Part shown: positions 10,985-19,960 of the stretch, one piece after another
Layout of the letters: every line of letters starts with the position of its first letter
Position numbering within the stretch: position 1 is the stretch's first letter
DNA from: Fallopia convolvulus
Taxonomy: Eukaryota > Streptophyta > Magnoliopsida > Caryophyllales > Polygonaceae
Length of the DNA: 64,000 nucleotides
Assembly: GCA_964016875.1 (NCBI GenBank)
Contig: OZ024724.1
Location: forward strand, 22,552,200 to 22,616,199
Reading direction: 5' to 3'
Position numbers and translations under genes: made by a program
Notes under the pieces: generated by a model
What the model was told of the DNA's origin: nothing
Database searches by the model: none
The model's input: only the letters and a program-made list of their open reading frames with translations

Positions 10985-11346
10985 ATGGAAAAAGCCTATG
11001 ACCGCATAAGCTGGGAATTCCTAGCTGTAGTCCTACAAAAATTCGGATTCCACGAAAAATTTCGAGGATGGATTCGTGAATGCGTGGCAACCGTATCCTT
11101 TTCTACCTCGTTAATAATGGTCCAACAGAACAATTCTTTCCCCAAAGGGGGCTCAGACAGGGAGATCCCCTTTCACCTTACCTATTCATCATTGCTGCTG
11201 AGATTTTGGCTAGACAGATCCATCTGGTAAGCGCAAACCCTAAAAGCGGCATTAGGATCCAAATTTCAAGAAATGGAACAAAAATCCCACTCTTAGCCTT
11301 TGCAGATGACATTATCATCTTTGCTAAAGCTAATTGTCAGTCATGA
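10985..11346 (+). pseudogene. LINE reverse transcriptase palm, frameshifted
   Basis: The first frame (10985-11230) has MEKAYDRISWEF, the RT motif with the first catalytic Asp just upstream. The second frame (11080-11346) has LRQGDPLSPYLF and the catalytic box LAFADDIIIF near 11300. The shift lies at about 11085-11150. These are diagnostic for non-LTR RT, which primes on nicked target DNA. Further stops at 11344-11346 and in the next 200 bp break the thumb region. Confidence 0.9.
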
Positions 11347-11565
11347 AAGAACATGAAAGAAATCATTGACGACTACTGCCAGATTTCAGGCCAAAAGGTC
11401 AACTTTCACAAATTTGCGTTCCAAGTTACAAAAAATACTAACAACAATACGAAATAACAAATAAAACAACTGCTCCAAATTACAAACATGGTTGCCCTGG
11501 ACAAATATTGAGGTTTCCTGATAATCAATGGGAAAGTAACACAAAACACTTTTAAACCCCTGGTA

Positions 11566-12024
11566 ATGAAAACCAAAGCCCAACTATCAAAATGGAAGGC
11601 AAACACTCTATCACAGGAGGGCCGAAAAACTCTAATTAAAGCAAACCTTTCTGCACAGCCAAACTATATAATGCAATCGTTCATGCTACCCAAGACAACT
11701 CTAAACGAATTGGACCAAATCGACAAAAATTTCTTCTGGAATAAAGATAACAATTACAAACCCCTAATTAGGTGGAACTCCATATGTCGGCCTCCCGCGT
11801 ATGGGGGGATTGGAATTGCAAAGGCGGAAGACATGAACCAAGCACTCCAGATGAAGTTGCTATGGAAAGTCCTAGCAGAACCAAATAACCTATGGGTTAA
11901 AATAATCACCGAGAAATACCACAAAACGGATAACATTCTGAATTACAAGAAAAAAAGTAACACCCCTTGGCAATGGTCCAAACTTATGAACCTAAGAGAT
12001 CTTTTTATTTCTGGTCTCATCTGA
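11566..12024 (+). pseudogene. LINE ORF2 thumb / connection region
   Basis: It contains LSKWKANTLSQEGRKTLIKA, NYIMQSFMLPK, NFFWNKD, YGGIGI and QMKLLWKVL, the series of motifs found after RT in plant L1 ORF2. It ends at TGA 12022-12024. The same module recurs in the second LINE at 13180. An in-frame TAG near 12055 separates it from the following part. Confidence 0.85.
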
Positions 12025-12303
12025 CAAGTAGGGGATGGGAAAACCATTCGTTTCTAGAAAGATAACTGGATCGGGTACGACCGTATCCAACCAAAAACTG
12101 GAACTGAAACCCACATCAACTGGGACGAACGAGTCGAATCGTACTTACGCGAGGACAACTCGTGGAACATAGAAAAGCTAATACAGGTTGTTAACCCTGA
12201 TGACCTAGATAATATAACCAAAATAATTAACCTAGTCAAAAAAATCCAAGATAGGCTCTATTGGCAACCAAGTAAAAATGGCTGGTATTCCACCCACTCT
12301 ACG

Positions 12304-13080
12304 GTGCAGTGGCTAAATATTGCTAAAAACGAACCTAAAATCAACTTAGAATGGATTAACAAACACAATGTCCCACCCGAAATACACAATTTCCTGTGGA
12401 AGGTGGCAAGAAATGGCCTACCAACCAAAGCGAGACTTGCTGAAAAACACATCCTAGTACCACAAGGTTGCATTGCATGTAATAACCAATGCGAAGATAC
12501 AAATCATATCCTGATTTCATGCCCTCTTACAAAGGAAACTCTTAGTACAATCAGTCCCAATCTACGGAGGAAAATCGACCTTATCTCCTCAAATGGCAAA
12601 AAAACACATCAGGTCTTGGAAGAAATCAGGGCAAGAACAAATAAAGAGGAGTTGGAAATCCTGTCTAGCACTTGGTGGTGTATCTGGTACGCTAGGAATA
12701 AACGAGTGTTTGATAACAATATCAGAACAAACCTAGATGATGCTAGAAAACTTAGTGAATTTATCCAAAAGCAAATCCGAGAGTGGAAAGGTGCCAGGGC
12801 ACCAAACTCAACTAATCCAAAGCCAAATAAAGGTCATGTACGAGCTGAAAGGAAAAATAAATTTTGGGTAAAACCCAAGAACAACTACATTAAACTTAAT
12901 TTTGACGGTGTTGTGTGTGAAGATGGTGTTGCTACTTTTGGGTTCATACTTAGGGACTCCAACGGCTCCCCCATCTCGTTTGGCGGAGGACTGATCTGTC
13001 AACAATCTGTGTTGATCTCCGAGACCATCGCCTTACGCCAGGGACTTCTCGAGGCCATTCGACAGGGCAAGAACAAATAA
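12304..13080 (+). pseudogene. LINE ORF2 zf-RVT domain and RNase H
   Basis: The zinc-binding reverse-transcriptase region has HNFLWKVARNGLPTK, CIACNNQCEDTNHILISCP. A linker follows, with WWCIWYARNKRVF. The RNase H domain has KLNFDGV, FGFILRDSNG and ETIALRQGLLEA. The frame ends at 13078-13080 inside a 36-bp duplicated segment (see findings), so the last RNase H Asp motif is lost. Confidence 0.85.
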
Positions 13081-13179
13081 AGAGGAGTTGGAAATCCTTT
13101 CGACGCGTATCTTTCGTTCCACTTGCAGCTGATTTGGGCTTCTGTTCCCTCATCCGTCAGGATGCTCTAGGGCGGTCAC

Positions 13180-13598
13180 TTGGCTACTAGTGATCTCTCT
13201 AATTTCTTTCCTAATCAAAAAATATCTAATCTTTTAGGTCAAATAAGTTATTTAATGCAAAGTTTCTTACTTCTTAAAGGTGTATGTAAAGATATAGATA
13301 AAATTAGTAAAATGTTTTTTTGGAATAAATTTACTCCTAACCATCGTCCTTTAATTAGTTGGGATAAAATTTGTTCTTCTAAAGAATTTGGAGGTGGTGT
13401 TTTGAGAACAGCCTATAATAATAATGTGTCTCTTCAAATGAAACTATTATGGAAAATATTAAACAATCCATCAAATTTTTGGGTTAAAATTATAAATGCG
13501 AAATATTTGCATAATCAACTTATTTTTAATTATAAACAGAGAGCTACTTCTTGGCAGTTTGGAAGATTATTACATATTATAAATCTTTTTTATAAGGG
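13180..13598 (+). pseudogene. Second LINE (LINE2), ORF2 thumb region, 5' of the Tat insertion
   Basis: An AT-rich LINE of a different family encodes YLMQSFLLLKGVCKDIDK, MFFWNK, SWDKICSSKEFGGG and QMKLLWKIL. It stops being LINE at 13598, where the LTR end TGTTAGAC begins. The reading frame resumes in phase at 38354 once the insertion and one 5-bp duplication are removed. Everything 5' of about 13180 is missing. The junction with the previous LINE is abrupt. Confidence 0.85.
13594..13598. repeat. Target site duplication AAGGG, left copy
   Basis: AAGGG precedes the LTR terminus TGTTAGAC at 13599. The partner copy is at 38349-38353, after the LTR terminus CTCAAACA. Together they define a 24,750-bp insertion. 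Confidence 0.9.
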
Positions 13599-13744
13599 TG
13601 TTAGACAAAATTTGTTAAAGAAAAACACCTTTGTACAAACACATCTAATTTAATTTTTAAGTTCGACCCTTATCTGTACATCTTTACAACTCTATTAATA
13701 ATATAGACACGTTGGAGGTTTTTGAATTTGTTTTTTTTTTAATT

Positions 13745-14340
13745 TGGGCTGCACCCGAGTTATAACGGGTTGCCTACGTATCTCTTTAAAGAGAATCAAG
13801 CCTTACGTAGTTCAAATTGTTATTGTTTTTGTGTTTGATTTGGTATGTGCAATTTTTCATGCATCAGAGGAATGAATCCAAACCCACTTTCTAGGAAGGG
13901 TTGCCTAGACTCACTCCAACTATCATTTGCATGAAGCGAATGAGATTAAACCCACCTTCTAGGAAGGGTGATCTAATTATTCGCATTTGGCGTGCACAAA
14001 AATTTTAGTGCGTTTTTGACTTAAGAATTTTTACTTTGATTTAGAGGTGCGACTATACTCGATAAAAATTTACATCGAGTTACCTACGTAGCCTTTTTAG
14101 GCGTCAAGTCTTTACGTAGTTCTAAAAAAGAATAAATTTTAATTTGGGATTGTGATTGAACCCGACGAGCATTAGCTATATGTCGAGCTTCCTACGTACC
14201 CTTGGTGGGATCAAATCATCGTAGTTCGAATAAAAGAGTTTTTAAGACTTTGATTTGAAATTATGATTGAACCCGACGAGCATTTGCACTATATGTCGAG
14301 CTTCCTACGTACCCTTAATGGGATCAAATCTTCGTAGTTC
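13745..14340. repeat. Repeated CTACGTA stem-loop and CCTTCTAGGAAGG palindrome modules
   Basis: Four modules of the form CCTACGTA, about 30 bp, CGTAGTTC occur near 13771, 14088, 14190 and 14305. The arms CTACGTA/TACGTAG are self-complementary across the spacer. Two copies of a near-palindrome around CTTCTAGGAAGGG lie near 13890 and 13950. The same modules recur at 19886, 22725-23090 and 44248-44985. Confidence 0.75.
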
Positions 14341-15786
14341 CGCACTGTTATTTTTTATTTGAATTTGTCATTATAAATGACATGTCAAATAAGCCAATTA
14401 TATTCTCCAAATACCCAAAAAAATTTAAATGGGTTCTGATAAACCAAGCTGATTTTATACTAAGTTTACCCATATTATTTAATTGAAGGGGAATCCGTAT
14501 AAAGCACGCGATGCTTTCTTTCAAGACACAAATATAATATATATCTATGCATGTGCACCATACATATATAGATAAGGCTTGTACAGGGTTTATTTGACCG
14601 TTTTTGATTTGTCTGATCAATTACATCATCAACCGTGTATATATCTTTCCATTTGGATGAAATTGAGATTTCTTTCCGAGCCAAATTAATACTGTTAATT
14701 CCTAGACCTTCCCCCCTGAATCTATAATTTTGAGATCCTATAAAATAAACTAGGAAATATATTGACAAAATATTATCGTTTGTGATATTTGACCTTCCTT
14801 TTAAATCATTGTGGGGGTTATATTAAGAGACCCTTCAAGAGTTAGAATTTTATCAAAGAGCTTAATTACTTCGAATCAGACTCAAAAACATACCACAATA
14901 AGAGAGAACACATCTTTTTAATGTTTTATTTCTCTTTTCTTTTTATGAATTATCTAAGTAATGCCTTGATCTTGCAGGTTTGGATTTGAAGTTGTTTGTT
15001 TTCTCCCGTCTTCACTACAAGATAATAGACAAATAGAAGGTAAGCCTCACTTTATGGTTATTTAAAAGTCAGAACACCGAGTTTGACTATTGCCCATCTC
15101 TTTTCTTTTAATGTGAAAACAATTTAGGAGACTTGAAAATATACGTGTAGATAACTATGTAGACCATTTAATCTCTGGCCAAGAAATACACCGTTGTAAA
15201 TTAAACTTTCTCCATTCAAAAAAGATATATTTTTTTGTATTGATCTTTATATTGGAGATCTTATCTTTTCTTAATTAGTCTCTTACAAAGCCAATAGTAA
15301 ACATCACTATATAGTATATATTGCATGTAGGCTGTATTTTCTTTGACACTACTTCCCCACTCTACTTACGTATATAGTTCTCTTTTTATCATGTTTAACA
15401 ATATCAATATATATAAGATCCAAAAGTAAGTATTGATTTTTCATGCACTATATAGCACCATCGAATCAGAATGATGATAGTATGGTTAATATATATAACC
15501 ATGTTTTATCATACTTGCGGCATATATATGACCGGTGGTGGTCACTATGTGATATCTTTTGTTTGGCCTGTCTTGAAATTAATTAGCACTTTGTTATTCA
15601 ACCAAGTATATACATGCCCTATTTGTCAAGTTAATTAACACTTTGTCATGTATATATCTGCATATAATCTTAATTAGTTTTTTTTAATGAAATATGCAGC
15701 CCTGATTAGCCTCTTAAACTTGAATTTTTGGTTCGATCGTTCGATCAAGAATTAAAAGATGGATTTTTCCGGCATAGTATACTCGG

Positions 15787-15990
15787 TTGTGGAGGCGAAA
15801 CTTGAAAGTTTCGAGCCTATCACGGCTTGTTGTGGAGGAGAAACTGAAAGTTTCGAGCTACCACGGCTTGTTGGGGAGGCGAAACTGAAAGTTTCGAGCC
15901 TACCACGGCTTGTTGTGGAGGCGAAACTAAAAATTTCGAGCCTACCACGGCTTGTTGTATAGAGGCGAAACTAAAAGTTTCAAGCCCACT
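15787..15990. repeat. 42-bp tandem repeat with internal inverted repeat, 5 copies
   Basis: The unit begins GTTGTGGAGGCGAAACT and ends CCTACCACGGCTT. Each unit contains CGAAACT next to AGTTTCG-like arms, so each can fold into a hairpin. The last copy is degenerate. The array lies in the middle of the element A LTR. A 67-codon frame across it is a by-product of the repeat length and is not called as a gene. Confidence 0.85.
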
Positions 15991-16734
15991 ATATTTACCA
16001 TCTCATGAACCTGTTTTTCTTCAGGCTATATAGAAAACCAACATACATAATTAACAAATATATAAGCCACTAGATAAAAGGTAGGAGACCTATACCTTGA
16101 TTTTGTCTCGATTGTTAACACACAATCAAAACCAACTCGATCTTCCTTGCTTTGTTATATATCTTTCTGTAGCTTTTTTCTTTGCTTTTTTTCTTTGTTT
16201 TTTTAGTATGTCGTCCTCTCCTCTGTACATGAAGAATAGCCCCTTTGTATATATAATCTCTTAACAGCTTTTTGATCCAAGAAAGATAATTATTACTAGT
16301 AATAATTTTAGCCAGTAATCACCTTCCTACGTTACAACTTGTAACGTCTGATATGAGAATGGAAACGGTTTCTTTTGGACATGGATTTGCATTACCACTC
16401 ATCACTTGCACCATTAAATGCACATAAATATTTGTGCTCTTTTTTTAATTTAATTTGTGCATTCATTTACGTTTTTTTCCTTGAACATGTAAGCGTGTAC
16501 ATGTAAGAGATTACATGTAAGCGATCTCACATAGAATCGAACATGCAGAACATATGATTTGGATTTTGTACATAATAATTGGCATTAAAATTTATTGGGT
16601 CTAGATTGGTATAAGACTTGTCAATATATAAATGTCATAATCCAAACCATGGGTCCAATTCATACCCATAATTCAACTATGTTTTTTTACCCAAATCACG
16701 AAAAAAAGAAAATTTCATGAAAATTTACTCCCAA

Positions 16735-16748
16735 ACAGTTGCCCCCGA
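16735..16748 (-). other. Polypurine tract of element A
   Basis: The minus strand reads GTTCGGGGGCAAC directly before the LTR start TGTTTGGG. A G-rich tract abutting the LTR is the plus-strand primer site and fixes the minus orientation of element A. Confidence 0.75.
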
Positions 16749-16898
16749 ACTTTGTATGTGGGATTTATAAAGATCGCATTCAAAGTTCGTTTCCATTCTA
16801 ATGATATTCTCTTTCTCCCTCCCTTTTTGCAGGTTGAGACCATGAATGCTTATGGGGAAATGCGCTCTAAAAGGGCATTGGGAGGCAATGGTTGACTC

Positions 16899-18356
16899 TT
16901 GAACTATGGTCTTGTTTATCGAAGGACTGGCTCTCTCAAGGAAATAAAGATTACCGACCAATTTCCAACTATAACGAGGTGGACCAAGACAGAAGAACGC
17001 TTTGAGGGTCACCTAACATTTCATAAGGACGACGAGAAGGGTTGTATTCAGAGCAGAAGCGATTATGGCACCCACTTCAAAGGGATCTTTCTTGAGAAAT
17101 CCCTTGTTGACAACAGTGATGTTGGGAAGTTCAAACTCAATGAAGAATTTTATCCCGTCCTTAGGAGAATGTTGAAGACAAAGACCAACTAGGGAACTGA
17201 GTTCACGTTTAATGGCCTAGCTACTTTTATGCCTTGTTTGATAGAGTGGACTGAACAGACTATGGAGCAATATGAGCACACCCTTCGACAAGCTGGTCTT
17301 TATGGGCTTGTCGCTATTTCACGTTTTCCCTACATGTACCACAAGGACGTCTGGAGAGCATTTTGCGAAATATGGGGTCCTTTGACAAACACTTTGCATC
17401 ATGGAGGGGGGGAAGTTGGTATATCTTTGAATGACCTGAAACACATCGGAGGCTTATCAATCTTGGGTGAGCCTTACGAGGAATTTTTGCCGCCTAACGA
17501 ACAATTGACTGATGAAGCAAGGTTTTCAACTACTGTCTTAGAGCTCCTCCAAGTTCATGCCAACCTATGCAAACACTTTGACACCAAAGAAGTATCTTGG
17601 CGACATTGGTTGTCTTACTTTTATAGGGGTGAGCAAATTTATGCTGCATTTGGGGAAGAACTTATTAACCGATCACGAAAGAAGTGTAGCCCTGAAAAGA
17701 GAAGCTTTGTTTATAATGCCTCTGCGTCAAAGGATCTTCCACCCTTGTTTGTTAGTGATAAAGGAGAAGTAGATGCTTTCTTAGCATTTTTGCTCAGCAG
17801 GTTTGTCCTTCCACATGCTTCTCAAGTAGTTCGACTTGAGACATTTGTAATGGCATGCTTCATGGAAGAAGGTCGGGTAATTTCACTAGCGCCAACTATT
17901 TTAGGGCACATTTATCACGGGTTGAACAAGATGGCAACCCATGAGCACCCGGGAAGAGCTTCCCCAAGTTTTGCAATCCACTTTGTGGTTGGTTGGATGG
18001 CTAAATATTTTCCCTCATTGTATCGAAGCCGCCCTGAAGACGAATTCCCGAAAGATTATCCGTGGTTAGCATACTATGTATGGATAAATGGAAACTTCTT
18101 CTCGATTCACAAGGCTCGACTAGTATTCCGACACTCCCAGTATGTCTATTACCGAAGGATTCCCTTTGGTGGTGAGGTTGGCATGGTTGATCTCAATGCC
18201 AAAGAAGTCTCTGATATTAACTTTGAACAACTTCTCTGTATATGCTCGAGCATATTGCCTATTAGAGTTGGAGCCGAGTTGATTTTAGAACCTTATTATC
18301 CGAACAGATTTGCTCGTCGGCTCGGTTTGATCAAGCTGTTCCTGCCAACTCTCTAA
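16899..18356 (+). pseudogene. Plant mobile domain (PMD, aminotransferase-like) protein, antisense ORF of element A
   Basis: One frame runs from about 16899 to 18356 with a single stop at 17190-17192; the first ATG after it is at 17229. The PMD signature is visible: FCEIWGPLTNTLHH, GGEVGISLNDL, HIGGLSILGEPYEEFLPP, then RHWLSYFYRG and a helical C-terminal part. PMD proteins act in the nucleus in plants (MAIN/MAIL family) and occur as passengers of Tat-lineage gypsy elements. The strand is opposite to the integrase and LTR. A frameshift near 18325 moves the C-terminal PMD part into another frame. A captured host gene is possible, but the position between integrase and polypurine tract favours the element's extra ORF. 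Confidence 0.75.
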
Positions 18357-18580
18357 AGTTCAGTTGTTCACATAGAAGCCGAAGGTCACTTGATGATATT
18401 GCTCGTTGTTATGCTCGCTTTTTTGACAAGTCAGTGCAATCTTTGTTTTGCATCCCACGATATAGTTACCAAGGAACATGTACTTGGAGCTATTGTATAT
18501 GTTGGGTCCAATCTTCAAGTCGCTATTTGAGCCAGTCAATGTACAAGATCAACATAACTCTGACCTAGAAGCACAAACAC

Positions 18581-19684
18581 ATGAGAGAAGATGTATTTGT
18601 CATTACCAACATGAGTGTTATTAGTGGCTTAATAAGTGCGGTAAAGATATCTGAAGCCAACCAATCTTCATGTGGCTCAAAAGGTTCTGGAAAGCTCTCT
18701 CACTCATCTGATTCTTTCTCTAGTGAACCCGCTGAACTAATTGTTAATCATACCACCACAAAAAGAACAATAAAGGGAGGATCTTCAAATGATGATGTGA
18801 ACCCTAAGAGGGCTCGATATCCTAGGCCAAACAACTCTGACGAGTCTTGTGCAAGTGACAAGGTAGGCTACATCGACCTACCAATCCCAGAGACTATTCT
18901 TGTTGATGAGAACACATCTCCTATTATAGTTGAGAGTCCAACCCAAAAGGCAAATGAAGCTAATATTGCGGTCATGGTGCTGCCTAAGGCTCCCTCTATT
19001 GAACTAACTACGACCCCATTGAGTATTGTTCCCCTAGAGTGTGTTCCAGGCTCTTTGATGGGTTTATTTTCTGCATCGACCCTAAAGTTTGCCCGTGATG
19101 CTATGATAGACGGGGTGAAGGAGATTGCTGAAGAAACTTCAAAATTGCACCTCTCACAAAACCCAAAAGTAACCCGAGCTGAAGTTCTACGGAAGTTGGA
19201 AGCCTTGAAGTTAATTGCTAAAGCTGTTGAGGTTAGTGACATCAGTATGTCCTGGCTCACCTCTCAAGTACATGAGTTGCTTGGTAGCTATGATGATATA
19301 ACTGAACTAGAGAAGGATGTCGTCACAGTGTCCCTAAGCCAAACAATTGATGATATTTCTATTTGTGATGCCAACCTCGCAACACATGAGGCAATATTGT
19401 CTCAACTTCAGGAGAAATCCCTTAGCACCAAAGATCGGGAAGAGGAAATTTCAGAGTTAGAAGCAAAGCTCAAAAAGATGAAGGAAGAGCTTGTGACGGA
19501 CAAGGAAGAACTAGAGAAGAGTACATCTGAAACAAAGAAGTGCATCAAACTTGACAGGGAAAAGAAGCAAGCCCTAGAAGAGACCATGCAAGTAAGCCAA
19601 GCCAAACTCGAAGGGTTGAATCTGAAGAAGGCTTGTATTCAGACCATAGTTGCAGATTTAACTTCCTTTGCCTCTAGTGGCTAA
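18581..19684 (+). pseudogene. C-terminal coiled-coil part of the PMD ORF of element A
   Basis: 367 codons from ATG 18581. The N-terminal half is Ser/Pro-rich and low in complexity (SSGSKGSGKLSHSSDS-like). Residues about 270-345 are strongly coiled-coil: EEEISELEAKLKKMKEELVT, EELEKSTSETKK. This matches the layout of long PMD proteins, in which the mobile domain is followed by a disordered region and a coiled coil. It is probably the 3' part of the ORF at 16899, cut off by the frameshift near 18325. No function beyond PMD-linked can be assigned. Confidence 0.6.
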
Positions 19685-19960
19685 GAGCTTTTGTATTGCT
19701 TTTAAACTTTTTCTTCTCGTATTGTGCTTGTCATCATAAGACTACCTTATAAATTATTATGGTACCCTAAATAAGATGACATTTTTTAGTTTCGCACATT
19801 GTTCTACCAGTACGATGATTAATATTATTTTCCTTGTGTTTTTTTTTGTTTTTATGACTGCATTTAGCATTTGGTGCTAAACTGCCTACGTACCCCCTTT
19901 TGGAAGGATCAAGTCATTCGTAGTTCATTTTGGAAACAATTTTGGTTTATTTTGTTTATA
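19685..19960. other. Element A internal sequence with one CTACGTA stem-loop module
   Basis: It lies between the end of the PMD ORF and the Helitron insertion. It contains one CTACGTA stem-loop module (about 19886-19925). No coding potential was seen. The sequence resumes after the Helitron at 22700. Confidence 0.6.

Larger units (their letters stand above)
10981..13165 (+). mobile_element. LINE (plant L1-like) ORF2 3' portion
   Basis: Starting exactly at the Sirevirus junction, the sequence encodes LINE RT from the DMEKAYDRISWEF motif through palm, thumb, zinc-binding zf-RVT region and C-terminal RNase H. Endonuclease and the RT N-terminus are missing. It may be the same LINE whose ORF1 lies at 4711-5079, with the part between lost by deletion together with the Sirevirus 3' end. 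Several stops and a frameshift make it inactive. Confidence 0.85.
13599..16734 (-). repeat. 3' LTR of element A (about 3.1 kb)
   Basis: Minus-strand start TGTTTGGGAGTAAAT at 16734, end TTTTGTCTAACA at 13599. Its first 525 bp (16734-16210) match 38348-37820 with few differences, which identifies the pair. It contains a possible TATA stretch near 16247-16258 in U3, a 19-bp palindrome at 16329-16347, a five-copy 42-bp tandem repeat at 15787-15990, and stem-loop modules at 13745-14340. No credible protein-coding gene is present. Confidence 0.85.

Noticed and set aside
16899..19684. PMD ORFs as a normal host gene
   Set aside because: Position between integrase and polypurine tract of element A, disruptions, and known association of PMD with Tat elements favour an element ORF.
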